Shown: in pieces, positions 16,701-24,767 of the stretch | Numbering within the stretch: position 1 is the stretch's first letter | How the letters are laid out: each line of letters begins with the position of its first letter | Assembly (NCBI GenBank): GCA_030652255.1 | Contig: JAUSAZ010000003.1 | Coordinates: 1 to 36,084, forward strand | Direction of reading: 5' to 3' | Length of the DNA: 36,084 nucleotides | Origin: Myxococcales bacterium | GTDB lineage: Bacteria; Myxococcota_A; Polyangia; Polyangiales; Ga0077539 | Position numbers and translations under genes: made by a program | The notes under the pieces: model-generated | What the model was told of the DNA's origin: nothing | Database searches by the model: none | What the model saw: the letters and a program-made list of their open reading frames with translations, nothing else

Positions 16701-19292
16701 GTGGGCGTGCGGGTCGACGTGACGGCCTTCCTCACCTACTCCGACGGCTCGCGCGCCCGGGTGGCGGCGGACTGGTCCACCGGCGCGGCGACCGTGGCCC
16801 GGGCCTTCAACGCCATCGACCCGCTGGGTCGCCCGGTGGGCAGCGTCGCGCCGCTCGCGGTCGGGCGCACCACCATCAACGCGCGGGTGATCACCAGTCC
16901 GGGCACCGCATGCGCCGGGCGCGACCCGGTGTTCACGGCCAGCGCCGCGCTGGAGGTCACCGACGAGCGCCTCGCGTCGATCTCCGTCGACTGCACCACC
17001 GACCCGGGGGTGAGCCGCTGCAACTTCGGCGACGCCGCGCGCCCGGCGTACCCCGCCGGGCTGGTCATCCCGTGCCGCGCCTACGGCCAGGGCAGCGCGG
17101 GCGCCCGCTGGGACTTCACGGACTCGGTGGACTGGTCGTCGAACAACCCCGAGGTGATGCAGGTGAGCGACACCAGCGGCAGCCGCGGGCTCGCGCGCAG
17201 CGTGTCCGCGGGCTCCGCCGTGATCGTCGCGCGCTACGGCGCGGTGAGCGGCGCGCGCACCGTGGACGTCAACGCCGCGGCGCTCCAGGCGGTCACCGTG
17301 ACCCCCGGGGAGGTCAACCTCCCGGCGGGCTTCACGCAGCGCTTCAGCGCGGAGGGCACCTTCGCCCTGTCCGGCGCCAGCCGGCAGTGCGCCGTGACCC
17401 GCTGGGCGGACTGGACCTCCTCGAACCCGCAGGTGGTCGCCGTCGGCACCACCGGGGACTACCGCGCGATGGCGTGGATGCTCAGCCCCAGCACGACACC
17501 GGTGACCGTGGGCGCGTCCTTCCTCGGGCAGACCGGCGCGGCCGCGGTGACGGTCAACGGCGCCACGCTCGCGTCCCTCACGGTGGTCCCGACGACGGCG
17601 CAGGTCGGGGTCGGGCAGGCGGCGAACTTCGCGGCCGCGGGCCGCTACTCCGACGGCAGCGCGCGCGACGTCACCGGCGTGGCGCGCTGGAGCACCGGAG
17701 ACTCGCGCGTGGCGGTGGTGGCCAACACCTTCGGGCAGCGCGGCATCGCGCGCGGCGTCTCCCAGGGCGCCACGGTGGTGCGCGCGGAGATCGGCGGCAT
17801 CGTGGCCGAGGCGCAGCTCGGGGTCACCGGCGCGTGCGTGCGCACCCTGACGATCACCACCTCCGACGGGGTGCTCTACCGCCCCGCCCGGGTGCCGGTG
17901 ACCTTCTTCGCGCGGGCGACCTACTCCGACGGCGCGATCGTCGACGTCACCGACACGGTCCAGTGGACCACCTCGGACGAGGCCATCTGCCCGGCGCCGC
18001 ACGCGGTCGACGGGTACCAGGTCTCGACCACGCGCGCGGTCGGCGGGGCCACCATCGCCGCGAGCATCCCGGGCTGCGCGGGCCTCGTGACCACGCGCAT
18101 CCCGCTCACGGTCAACGCCGCCGTCCTGCGGCGCCTCGACCTCCGCGGCGCCTCCGGGGGCAGCGCCACGCCGGTCAACGTCGCGACGCAGTTCCGCGCG
18201 TACGGGACCTACTCCGACTCGACGCTCTTCGACGTCACCCCGGCGATCGAGAGCTGGTCGCTCGGCAACCCCTCCGTGGCCGCCCTCGGCGGCGGCGGCG
18301 TGGTGATCGGCCGCGCGGCCGGCACCAGCACCCTCACCGCCACGCAGGGCACCGTCTCCGGCGCCACCACGCTCACCGTGACGGCCGCCACGCTCACCTC
18401 CATCCGCGTCGCGGCGCTCGACCTCACCGCGTCGTGCCGCGACGCCACCGACCCCAGGTCGTACGTGGGCACCGGGTACAGCGCGCCGGTGTCGTCCGTG
18501 GGCCGGCTGCGCGCCTACGGCACCTACAGCGACCAGTCCGTGCGCGACCTCACCGACGAGGTGCTCTGGACCGCCAACGACCCCGCCGTCGCCGTGGCCC
18601 TCAACGTCCCGACGGTGCGCGGTACGGTCTTCCACCGCGCCGCCGGCTCGACGCTGCTGCGCGCCTCGATGATCCAGGGCGCGACGTCCGTCTCCGACTC
18701 CGTCGTCGTCGAGGTGCGCGCGGGCGCCCTCGCCGGCCTCGCGATCAACCCCGGCGGCGCGCGGCCCCTCCCGGTCGCCCTCGGCAACCGCCCGCGGCTC
18801 GCGCTCGTGGGTGACTACGGCGCCGCGGGCCGGTACTGCGTCGCCGCCAACGCCGCGTGGTCGAGCGCCGACCCGGCGGTGGCCACGGTGCACCAGGGCC
18901 TCGTCACCACGCTCGCCACGGGCGGCACGGCCATCACCGCGGCCATCGGGACGGTGAGCGACTCGATGAACATCCTCATCGGCTCGCCCACGCTCTCGTA
19001 CGTCGAGGTCACGCCGCGCACGCTCACCGTCGCACGGTGGTCCACGTCGCGCTTCCGCGCGCTGGCGCACTACTCCGACGGCACCGTCGACGACGTGAGC
19101 GCCAACCCCACGACGCTCTGGTCGTCGACCAACCTCAACGGCGCCAACGTGCTCTGGGTCGACCCCGGCACCCTCGAGCGCGGACTCGTCTGGGCGCTCG
19201 CACCCGGCCAGGCCCGCGTCGACGCCTGCATCGGGACGCTCTGCGCCAGCGCGGCGCCCGATCGCAGCGGCGTCGCCACCGTCACGCCGTAG
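13746..19292 (+). CDS. Giant lipoprotein with about 19 BIG2-like Ig domains
   Basis: 1848 residues. A signal peptide with lipobox VAAAGC (Cys about residue 26) predicts lipid anchoring after export. The rest is about 19 tandem domains of roughly 90-100 residues. Each has the bacterial Ig-like group 2 pattern: L..I.V.P......G....F.A.G.YSDG...D(V/L)T....W(S/T)SS(N/D)..VA.V, a glycine turn, then G.A.I.A..G......(L/V)TV. Several domains (6, 7, 9, 10, 12, 13, 17) have insertions with Cys pairs. The protein ends with the last domain; there is no LPXTG, autotransporter or peptidase domain. BIG2 domains build rod-like adhesins and surface stalks. Likely a long fibre on the cell surface, with adhesion or matrix role inferred only. 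A terminator-like hairpin follows at 19305-19359. Confidence 0.9.
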   Translation: MSASNHPWGIIWRLAGTLVCVAAAGCDPDDDAPQLTALTVDPATAQVEVGATRAFRARAQYSDGRSIDLTTTAQWTTSDPAIATVGAMDGNARGVGPGAATLTATVGQRSARATLTVAPARVLTITITPAMPADLPVGMTRAFRVTGTHLDGTTVDLTEDPHLFWSSSNAAVASISVAAGMRGVATGVGEGATDIGALYDDRSNPVVNAVPVSLHVTRSPLTSLALEPVGATVPRGYTVQFRLVGTYADAHLEDLTGDARTVWSSATPTVATISNETGLRGLATGVSGGEAEIRAEFGGQSAATALRVTDATLSAIAVTPAAVTVTRGGSVRLRATGVFSDMTTMDLSDVAAWESADAARAAVSSARGTAGVVTVAAAAAPGPVLITARRGTISSSATITVNMAVTLQRLDLAVDQTLVPLGLTARARAFGTYGDGVITFSRDVTEQVTWSATGAAMISNAAGEHGLITGTMAGAATVGATLDGVTGATVPITVTACPLNALQIADGAALTLSRGTARQLTARALYDTAMAGCESLGSAWYDVTAQPRTVWTSSDTAVLTVGNAQGSRGLVRAAAAPAPVASADVQARFGTLMASTRVTVLDACARSITVSAVSDSLPAGIEVPFRAIAAMSDGTSRDVTAGSAWVSANNAVASVDPRTGVVRTNGPGTSAITAQVVVAARCADATGGAFALTVNDATIAGVAVDPPVRVLARGERAQLRAIGTFSDMRQFDLTPVAAWSSSNAAVAAVSAGLVQASPGTDGNAIITAAFGARDGFANIAVSGARLQRIAVGLAPSYACGTNPAGAYPAGARVPLVATGFFSDMTSRPLSGAAWVGDSASLPVADNGVVSVLGAGAGRFRAVVGSVQSEPFALSGAAATLTALQVNPPSGWEMPLGSDLRFSAAGVFTGFAGSCPLSESVTWTATATAPASLSITRDGYARAGAGGAGAASVRAAMGTVTAVSAGAVRGQCANGLMVEPAAASTPVGVRVDVTAFLTYSDGSRARVAADWSTGAATVARAFNAIDPLGRPVGSVAPLAVGRTTINARVITSPGTACAGRDPVFTASAALEVTDERLASISVDCTTDPGVSRCNFGDAARPAYPAGLVIPCRAYGQGSAGARWDFTDSVDWSSNNPEVMQVSDTSGSRGLARSVSAGSAVIVARYGAVSGARTVDVNAAALQAVTVTPGEVNLPAGFTQRFSAEGTFALSGASRQCAVTRWADWTSSNPQVVAVGTTGDYRAMAWMLSPSTTPVTVGASFLGQTGAAAVTVNGATLASLTVVPTTAQVGVGQAANFAAAGRYSDGSARDVTGVARWSTGDSRVAVVANTFGQRGIARGVSQGATVVRAEIGGIVAEAQLGVTGACVRTLTITTSDGVLYRPARVPVTFFARATYSDGAIVDVTDTVQWTTSDEAICPAPHAVDGYQVSTTRAVGGATIAASIPGCAGLVTTRIPLTVNAAVLRRLDLRGASGGSATPVNVATQFRAYGTYSDSTLFDVTPAIESWSLGNPSVAALGGGGVVIGRAAGTSTLTATQGTVSGATTLTVTAATLTSIRVAALDLTASCRDATDPRSYVGTGYSAPVSSVGRLRAYGTYSDQSVRDLTDEVLWTANDPAVAVALNVPTVRGTVFHRAAGSTLLRASMIQGATSVSDSVVVEVRAGALAGLAINPGGARPLPVALGNRPRLALVGDYGAAGRYCVAANAAWSSADPAVATVHQGLVTTLATGGTAITAAIGTVSDSMNILIGSPTLSYVEVTPRTLTVARWSTSRFRALAHYSDGTVDDVSANPTTLWSSTNLNGANVLWVDPGTLERGLVWALAPGQARVDACIGTLCASAAPDRSGVATVTP

Positions 19293-19304
19293 CCCCCCCC
19301 CGCT

Positions 19305-19359
19305 GCTGCCTCGACGCCGCAGGGCCGTGCTCCTGAAACGGAACTACCGTCGAGGCAGC
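19305..19359 (+). terminator. Terminator-like nested hairpin after the BIG2 lipoprotein gene
   Basis: GCTGCCTCGACG (19305-19316) and CGTCGAGGCAGC (19348-19359) form a perfect 12-bp stem. Inside the 31-base loop CCGT and ACGG can pair again. It starts 12 bases after the stop codon. No T tract follows, so termination would depend on the hairpin alone or on Rho; an RNA-processing or stability role is also possible. Confidence 0.5.
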
Positions 19360-19405
19360 TCACCAATCGTCTGCAGAAAATTTGTGGACGCTCGGGCGAT
19401 GCCTC

Positions 19406-19411
19406 TAAGGT
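19406..19411 (+). promoter_or_regulatory. -10-like box TAAGGT, leaderless start candidate
   Basis: TAAGGT lies seven bases before the GTG at 19419. With this spacing transcription would begin at or next to the start codon. The overlapping AAGG could alternatively act as a weak ribosome-binding sequence. Confidence 0.3.
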
Positions 19412-19418
19412 CCCGCGC

Positions 19419-19796
19419 GTGGCGATGAGCGAGTGCGACGCGATCCTGAAGGTGCATGGTCATGCGGCGCTCGCGGAGGTCACCGCTGCGGACGGGCGGG
19501 CGCCCGAGGGCGCGCTCGGCGACGCGGTCCGCGAGGCGATCCTGCGCGCATCGTCCGAGGCCCGCGCGCGCACCCTGTACACCGACGGCGACTACTACCT
19601 CGACCTCCAGGGCGCCGGCTGCGACGCGTCGCTCGGGGTCCGCGCGATCGGCGCTCACCTCTCGTCGCGGGGCTTCATCGTGAAGGTCGTCGAGACCGTC
19701 ACCTGCCCCTCGTGCGAGAGCGGTCCCGAGGCCGAAGACTGCTCCACCTGCGACGGGCGGGGGTTCACGCCCGGCGCGTACCTCGCCTGCGGTTGA
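19419..19796 (+). CDS. Small protein with a DnaJ-like CxxC pair, function unknown
   Basis: 125 residues from a GTG (an in-frame ATG is two codons later). The first 95 residues are a mixed alpha/beta domain (DAILKVHGHAALAEVTAADG; ASSEARARTLYTDGDYYLDL; VRAIGAHLSSRGFIVKVVET) with no recognised family. The C-terminus has CPSC-x8-CSTCDGRGF, the CxxCxGxG-type zinc-binding pattern found in DnaJ zinc fingers and related zinc ribbons. Likely a small zinc-binding cytoplasmic protein. It stands alone between the giant lipoprotein and a sensor kinase. A stem-loop overlaps its stop codon. Confidence 0.65.
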   Translation: MAMSECDAILKVHGHAALAEVTAADGRAPEGALGDAVREAILRASSEARARTLYTDGDYYLDLQGAGCDASLGVRAIGAHLSSRGFIVKVVETVTCPSCESGPEAEDCSTCDGRGFTPGAYLACG

Positions 19797-19813
19797 GGGG
19801 CGCTCTCCCCCTC
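19795..19813 (+). terminator. Stem-loop at the stop codon of the CxxC protein gene
   Basis: GAGGGG (19795-19800) pairs with CCCCTC (19808-19813) across a 7-base loop. About 30 bases later is an unusual T-rich run (TTATTTTT, 19844-19851), preceded by a weak CCGG/CTGG hairpin. Together they could end transcription before the kinase gene. Confidence 0.4.
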
Positions 19814-20100
19814 CGAATCCGTCGCGCCGGGCAAACGCTGGAGTTATTTTTCGTCGGGGTCTTGCCGCCGCGACGTGCATATGTGCCCCACCCCCTCCGG
19901 GGGCCCCGGCGCCGGCACCGCTTCACCCATGCGGGTAAACAGCCCTCCGCCCGCGACTGGCCACAGTCACTTTCCTGACAGCTGGAGCGCTCGCACCCGG
20001 CCATGCATCCCGCGGGCATACCTGTACAGATCTCCAGCGGGGTCGCGAACTTCGAAACACGGTGTTAGACCCGGGCCTCCCGGTGGCGAGGAGGCGTTCC
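19797..20100. other. 304-bp intergenic region before the PAS-GAF kinase gene
   Basis: No convincing coding frame. It holds the terminator-like stem-loop at its left edge and the T-rich run 19844-19851. It is less GC-biased than the flanking genes (for example CATATG and GTACAGATC). No YGGCAY-N5-RTGCT site or clear -35/-10 pair was found. GGAGG precedes the ATG at 20101. Confidence 0.5.
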
Positions 20101-21630
20101 ATGGGTGAGGACGGGCGGGGTGAGAGGTCGTTGCGCGATGCGCTCGACCAGATCGAGGATGGGTTTGTCACCCTCGACCGCGAGTGGCGGATCACGTTCC
20201 TCAACCGCGGCGCCGAGCTGTATCTCCAGCGCAGCCGCGACGAGCTCCTCGGCCGCGTCGCGTGGGAGGTCTTCCCGGACCTGGTGGGCACCGAGTCCGA
20301 GCGCACGGCCCGCGCGGCCGCCGCCGGCACGCGCATGGTGGAGATGGAGATGTCCGCGCCGGTGTTCAACCGGCAGGTCTCGATGCGGCTCTTCCCCTCG
20401 CGCGAGGGCCTGGCGGTCTCCTTCTGCGACGTCACCGAGCGCAAGCGCGCCGTGGAGGCGCTCCGGCTGCTCACCGAGGCGGGCCGGCTGCTCCCGTCGG
20501 CGCTCGACGCCGACGCCACGCTCGCCTCCCTCGCGCAGCTCTGCCTGCCCGAGCTGGCCGACGCGATCGTCGTCGACCTCTGCGACGACGATGGGGTCCG
20601 CCGCGTCGTCGCCTCGGGCCCGATCCCGTGCACGTCGCAGCGCATGGCCTCGCCCGCCCCGCCCCGGTCGCGGGGCGCCGCGCGGGTGCTCGCCACCGGA
20701 GAGGCCGAGCTGGTGCCCTCGGTGAGCGCGGAGTGGCTCACCGCGGCCGGCGAGGACGGCGCCGGGCCCGAGGCCGTCGGCGCGCACCACCCCGCCGCGG
20801 TGATCGTGGTGCCGCTCGTCGCCCGCGGCGCCACCCTCGGCGCGCTCACGCTGGCGCGGCGCGACCCGACCCGATCCTACGACAGCGCCGACCTCGCGCT
20901 CGCGCAGGGCCTCGCCGATCGGGCCGCGCTCGCGCTCGACAACGCCCGGCTCTACGTCGACGCGGTCGAGGCGCGCCGCCGCCGCGACGAGGTGCTCGGC
21001 GTCGTCTCGCACGACCTGCGCAACCCCCTCAACACCATCCAGCTCAACGCCCGCCTGCTGCGGCGCTCGATGCCGCGCGCCGAGCTCGACGCCATCCGCG
21101 CCGCCGTCGCGCGCGCCGACCGCCTCGTGCAGGACCTCATCGCCGTCACCGCCGTCGAGGCCGGGCGGCTCCCGCTCTCGTGCTGTCGGGAGACCCTAGG
21201 GCCCCTGCTCGAAGAGGTCGCCGCGCTGCACCGCCCCCTCGCCGGCGCCCGCTCCGTGGCGATCGAGGTGAGCGCCGCCGACGCGCTGCCCGCGGTGCCC
21301 ATCGACCACCACCGCATCGTGCAGGCCCTGAGCAACCTCGTAGGCAACGCCATCCGCTTCGCGCCCGCGCAGAGCGCGGTGGTGCTGCGCACGCGCCGGG
21401 TGTGCGACGGCGTCGAGCTCGACGTCATCGACCGCGGCCCCGGCATCCCGGCCGACGAGCTGCCGCGGGTGTTCGACCGCTTCTGGCGCGGCCACGTCCC
21501 CACGCAGGGGTGCATCGGGCTGGGACTTGCGATCGCGAAGGGCATCGCGGAGGCGCACCACGGGTCGCTGCGGGTGGCGAGCGAGCCGGGGCAGGGGGCG
21601 ACGTTCACGCTCGCCCTGCCGGGCGGCTGA
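20101..21630 (+). CDS. PAS-GAF sensor histidine kinase (orphan)
   Basis: 509 residues. The ATG has GGAGG seven bases upstream; a GTG at 20062 lacks one. Order: PAS (about 10-115; IEDGFVTLDREWRITFLNRGAE), GAF (about 120-285; LPELADAIVVDLCDDDG ... AAVIVVPLVARGATLGALTL), HisKA with the phospho-accepting His at about 304 (GVVSHDLRNPLNTIQ), HATPase_c (N box NLVGNAI, DRGPGIP, RFWRG, IGLGLAIAKGI). No membrane segment, so a cytoplasmic sensor. No response regulator is adjacent, so its partner lies elsewhere or it joins the NtrC-type pathway. Convergent with hsp20 copy 2. Confidence 0.93.
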   Translation: MGEDGRGERSLRDALDQIEDGFVTLDREWRITFLNRGAELYLQRSRDELLGRVAWEVFPDLVGTESERTARAAAAGTRMVEMEMSAPVFNRQVSMRLFPSREGLAVSFCDVTERKRAVEALRLLTEAGRLLPSALDADATLASLAQLCLPELADAIVVDLCDDDGVRRVVASGPIPCTSQRMASPAPPRSRGAARVLATGEAELVPSVSAEWLTAAGEDGAGPEAVGAHHPAAVIVVPLVARGATLGALTLARRDPTRSYDSADLALAQGLADRAALALDNARLYVDAVEARRRRDEVLGVVSHDLRNPLNTIQLNARLLRRSMPRAELDAIRAAVARADRLVQDLIAVTAVEAGRLPLSCCRETLGPLLEEVAALHRPLAGARSVAIEVSAADALPAVPIDHHRIVQALSNLVGNAIRFAPAQSAVVLRTRRVCDGVELDVIDRGPGIPADELPRVFDRFWRGHVPTQGCIGLGLAIAKGIAEAHHGSLRVASEPGQGATFTLALPGG

Positions 21631-21660
21631 GCGAGCGTCGTCGTCGGGGGATCGAAGGGC

Positions 21661-22149
21661 TCAGGAGCGGATGTTGATCTTGCGGGGCTGCGCGTCGGGG
21701 CGCCGCGGCACGAGGAGCGTGAGCACGCCCTCCTTGAGCTCGGCGTTGACCTTGTTGGTGTCCACGCCGTCGGGGAGCGTGAACGAGCGCGCGAAGGAGC
21801 CGTAGGAGCGCTCGTAGAGGTAGTACCGGTCGGACTCCTGGCGCTGCTCGGAGTCGCGGTGCCCGGTGATGGTGAGCCGGTTGCCGGTCATCGAGATCTC
21901 GATGTCCTTCTCCTTGAGGCCCGGGACGTCGGCGCGGAAGAGGTACCCCTCGCTCGTCTCCTTCACCTCGAAGTCGGGATTGAACTGCGCCGACGTCCCG
22001 TTGCCCCACGGGCTCATCTCCGCGAAGGGGTCGAAGCGCATGAGCTCGCGCATCGCGCGGAAGGGCTCGAACATGCTCGGCAGGTTGGCCGTGTTCGGCG
22101 TGTTGGTGACCGTGGTGGGGGCGTTGCTGGGCTTGTGCACGATGTTCAT
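21661..22149 (-). CDS. Small heat-shock protein Hsp20, copy 2
   Basis: 162 residues. A complete alpha-crystallin domain (about 55-145): ETSEGYLFRADVPGLKEKDI, ISMTGNRLTITGHRD, YGSFARSFTLPDGVD and AELKEGVLTLLVPR. The C-terminal tail ends KINIRS, which supplies the I-x-I motif needed for oligomer assembly and missing in copy 1. The start MNIVHKPSN is chosen because of GGGAGG upstream and the shared N-terminus with copy 1. A sigma-54-like promoter lies 64 bases upstream. The two Hsp20 copies differ enough to have separate roles, perhaps forming mixed oligomers. Confidence 0.95.
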   Translation of the reverse strand: MNIVHKPSNAPTTVTNTPNTANLPSMFEPFRAMRELMRFDPFAEMSPWGNGTSAQFNPDFEVKETSEGYLFRADVPGLKEKDIEISMTGNRLTITGHRDSEQRQESDRYYLYERSYGSFARSFTLPDGVDTNKVNAELKEGVLTLLVPRRPDAQPRKINIRS

Positions 22150-22211
22150 GACGATCCTCCCGATGGACCCTCGCGGCCTCCCTGGCGCGCGTCGGGTCGC
22201 GCTCCCCACGG

Positions 22212-22227
22212 AGCACGCCGGATGCCA
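22212..22227 (-). promoter_or_regulatory. Sigma-54 (-24/-12) promoter candidate for hsp20 copy 2
   Basis: The minus strand reads TGGCAT-CCGGC-GTGCT, with GG and GC separated by 10 bases. The expected start is near 22201, giving a leader of about 52 bases. It is 13 kb from the site of hsp20 copy 1 yet follows the same strict pattern. Confidence 0.6.
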
Positions 22228-22399
22228 CCGCGGTCGCGCCGAGACCCGCGGGCGCGAGGCCGAGGGCGCCGCACCCTGTGCGTCCGTTGTGCGCATGCTG
22301 TGCGTGGGCGCGCATCAGCACACATCGACTGGTGCGTTCTCCGCGCCGACCGATAGAGCGGAACGGGCCATGCTAGGCGCCACTGAGGAGTGAACAGCC

Positions 22400-22648
22400 A
22401 TGACTGAAACAGCCGATGAAGCACTGATCACGATGCGAGAGCTGATGACCGAGCTGCTCTCGACCATTGACACCTGGAGCGGTCAGGTGGCCGATCCCGG
22501 GCACTTCCGTCACCGCCTGCTGCGCGCCCACGCCCTGGCGATGCTCGATGAGATCGAGCAGCTCGCCTCGGGTCGTCTCGACTCGCAGCCGCCCTCCGGC
22601 CGCGACTCCGCGCTGCGGGCCCTCGGCGCGGGCAACGCCCTTCGCTGA
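22400..22648 (+). CDS. Small acidic helical protein, unknown
   Basis: 82 residues. GAGGAG lies 9 bases before the ATG. The sequence appears wholly helical (EALITMRELMTELLSTIDTW; HRLLRAHALAMLDEIEQLAS) with a short charged tail. No Cys, no signal peptide and no membrane segment. I do not recognise the family. It is divergent from hsp20 copy 2 and convergent with the hybrid kinase. Good ribosome-binding sequence and non-biased residue content support a real gene. Confidence 0.65.
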   Translation: MTETADEALITMRELMTELLSTIDTWSGQVADPGHFRHRLLRAHALAMLDEIEQLASGRLDSQPPSGRDSALRALGAGNALR

Positions 22649-22667
22649 GGGGAGGGATGCGGGGCGT

Positions 22668-24677
22668 TCACCCCTGCGCGGGCAGCGCGTCGCGCACGAG
22701 GCGCATGAACTCCACCGTCGAGAGGGGCTTGGCGCAGTAGCCGTTGAAGCCGCACGCGAGCGCCCGGCGGCGGTCTTCGGCGCGCGCGTGGGCGCTCACG
22801 GCCAGCGCGGGCAACGCCACGTCCCTCCGCCGCACCTCCTCGATGAGGGCGTAGCCGTCCATGTCGGGCATCGCGAGGTCGGCGACGAGGAGCTCGACGG
22901 GCGTCGTGTCGAGGCGCGCGAGGGCCGCCGCGGCGGAGTCGCACAGCAGCACCCGGGCGCCGCGGCCTTCGAGCAGCGTGGCCACCAGCTCGCGCGAGTC
23001 GCGCTCGTCGTCCACCACCAGGACCACGACGCCGTCGAGGCGGAGGTCACCGTCGGCGTCCGGGGAGGGGCCCACGGATTCGGCGAGGCCCACGCCCGCG
23101 GCGGGCAGGCGCAGGGCGATGGTGGCCCCGCGGCCGGCGCCGTCGCTGTGCGCCGCGATGGACCCGTGGTGCTGCTCGACGAGGTGGCGCGCGATCGCGA
23201 GCCCGAGGCCGAGGCCCCCGTGGCGCCGGGTCGATCGGCTGTCGGCCTGGCGGAAGCGGTCGAACACGTAGGGCAGGAACGTCGGGTCGATGCCGACGCC
23301 GGTGTCGCGCACGTCGATGGCCACGCTGCCGTGGTCGGCGGCGCAGCGCACGCGCACCTCGCCCCCCTCGGGCGTGAACTTGATCGCGTTGGAGAGCACG
23401 TTGCCGAGCACCTGCTGCAGCCGCTTGGGGTCGCCCTCGATGGGCGGCAGCCGCTCGGCGACCTCGACGCCCACCCGCACCCCGCGGGCCTCGGCGGCGG
23501 GCAGCACGGCGCTCACCGCGGCGTCGAGGAGCTGCGGCACGTGCAGCGGCACCCGCTCGACCTCGAGCTTGCCGCTGACGATGCGCGACACGTCGAGGAT
23601 GTCCTCGATGAGCTGGGCCTGGAGCCGGGCGTTGCGCCCGATGATGTCGATGGCCTTGCCCACGCGCTCGGGGGATGGCTCTCCCGCGGCGAGGATCTGC
23701 ACCCACCCGAGGATGGCGTTGAGCGGCGTGCGGAGCTCGTGCGACAGCGTGGCGAGGAACTCGTCCTTGAGCTGGTTGGCGCCCTCGAGCGCCGACAGCC
23801 GCGCGGCCTCGGCCTCCTTGCGGCGCGTCACCATCAGGCAGATGCCGACCATGCGCACGGCCCGGCCGTCTTCGTACTCCACGCGGCCCTTGCCCTCGAC
23901 CCAGCGCACGGTGCCGTCGGGCGCGACGATGCGGTACTCCACGTCGTGGGGGGCGCCCTCGGCCACGGCCCGGCGCAGCGACGCCAGCACGCGCTCGCGG
24001 TCGTCGGGGTGGATCTCCCGCTCGTAGCTCGCGAAGTCGCCGTCGAAGGTGCCCGGCGGCAGCCCGTGGATGCGCTCGAGGTTGTCCGACCAGCGCACCG
24101 TGTTGGCGCCCAGCTCCCACTCCCAGGTGCCCATCATGGCCGCGTCGAGGGCGAAGCGCAGGCGCTCCTCGCTGCGCCGCGTGAGGGCCTCGGCCCGGGT
24201 GCGGGCCACGGCGAAGGCCACCTGCGCGGCGATGACGCCCGCGAGCTGTAGCTCGTCGTCGCCGAGGGCCCGCGGGGCGTCGAGGTACACCATGAACTTC
24301 CCGATCACCCGCCGCTGGCTCAGCAGCGGGATGAACGCCATCGCCGCGATCCCCTCGGCCCGCACGGTCTCCAGGAAGGGCGCGAGGGAGGCGTCGGCGG
24401 CCACGTCGGGCACCACGAAGGCCTCGGCGTCGGGGGAGTCGGCGGTCCAGGGCGAGTGCCCCTCGGTGGCGCGGCGGTACGCCTCGGAGAGCCCGCGGGA
24501 GGCCTCGAAGCGCATCACGCCGCCCGGGTCGAACAGCAGGATGGACGCGCGCTCGACCCCGAGGCCCACGGTGAGCGCGTCGAGCGCGGCCTCGTAGATC
24601 TCCTGGGTGGTGTGCGCCGCGCTGATGGCGCGGGTCAGTGCCAGACAGACGCCGATCTGTGAGGTGGTGTGGTGCAA
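22668..24677 (-). CDS. GAF-PAS hybrid histidine kinase with C-terminal receiver
   Basis: 669 residues from a TTG start; no ATG or GTG in frame fits the domain start better. GAF (about 10-160), PAS with PAC (about 168-290; [39 protein letters not shown]), HisKA with His313 ([18 protein letters not shown]), HATPase_c (N box [32 protein letters not shown]), and a receiver domain (about 548-665) with VVDDE, phospho-acceptor Asp600 in [13 protein letters not shown] and Lys in YCAKPLS. A soluble hybrid kinase that should pass phosphate on to a separate phosphotransfer protein or regulator not seen here. It follows the luciferase-like gene on the same strand after a 90-bp gap. Confidence 0.93.
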   Translation of the reverse strand: MHHTTSQIGVCLALTRAISAAHTTQEIYEAALDALTVGLGVERASILLFDPGGVMRFEASRGLSEAYRRATEGHSPWTADSPDAEAFVVPDVAADASLAPFLETVRAEGIAAMAFIPLLSQRRVIGKFMVYLDAPRALGDDELQLAGVIAAQVAFAVARTRAEALTRRSEERLRFALDAAMMGTWEWELGANTVRWSDNLERIHGLPPGTFDGDFASYEREIHPDDRERVLASLRRAVAEGAPHDVEYRIVAPDGTVRWVEGKGRVEYEDGRAVRMVGICLMVTRRKEAEAARLSALEGANQLKDEFLATLSHELRTPLNAILGWVQILAAGEPSPERVGKAIDIIGRNARLQAQLIEDILDVSRIVSGKLEVERVPLHVPQLLDAAVSAVLPAAEARGVRVGVEVAERLPPIEGDPKRLQQVLGNVLSNAIKFTPEGGEVRVRCAADHGSVAIDVRDTGVGIDPTFLPYVFDRFRQADSRSTRRHGGLGLGLAIARHLVEQHHGSIAAHSDGAGRGATIALRLPAAGVGLAESVGPSPDADGDLRLDGVVVLVVDDERDSRELVATLLEGRGARVLLCDSAAAALARLDTTPVELLVADLAMPDMDGYALIEEVRRRDVALPALAVSAHARAEDRRRALACGFNGYCAKPLSTVEFMRLVRDALPAQG

Positions 24678-24692
24678 TGCTCTGGTCCCGCT

Positions 24693-24705
24693 GCAGGAGT
24701 CCTGC
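24693..24705. promoter_or_regulatory. Palindrome just upstream of the hybrid kinase start
   Basis: GCAGGAGTCCTGC is a perfect palindrome with a single central base, 15 bases before the TTG start of the kinase. It may be an operator; chance cannot be excluded. Confidence 0.2.
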
Positions 24706-24767
24706 GCCGACGCGGAACATGGTCCCGGCGGCGACGGGGCGTCCAGGGAGGGCGGGTGATGCGCGTC

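Noticed and set aside
13638..19070. An 1810-codon open frame on the minus strand opposite the BIG2 lipoprotein gene
   Set aside because: Its translation is low-complexity Arg/Gly/His/Ala sequence with no domain, caused by GC bias in third codon positions of the real gene. The plus-strand frame has a lipobox and clear Ig-like repeats.
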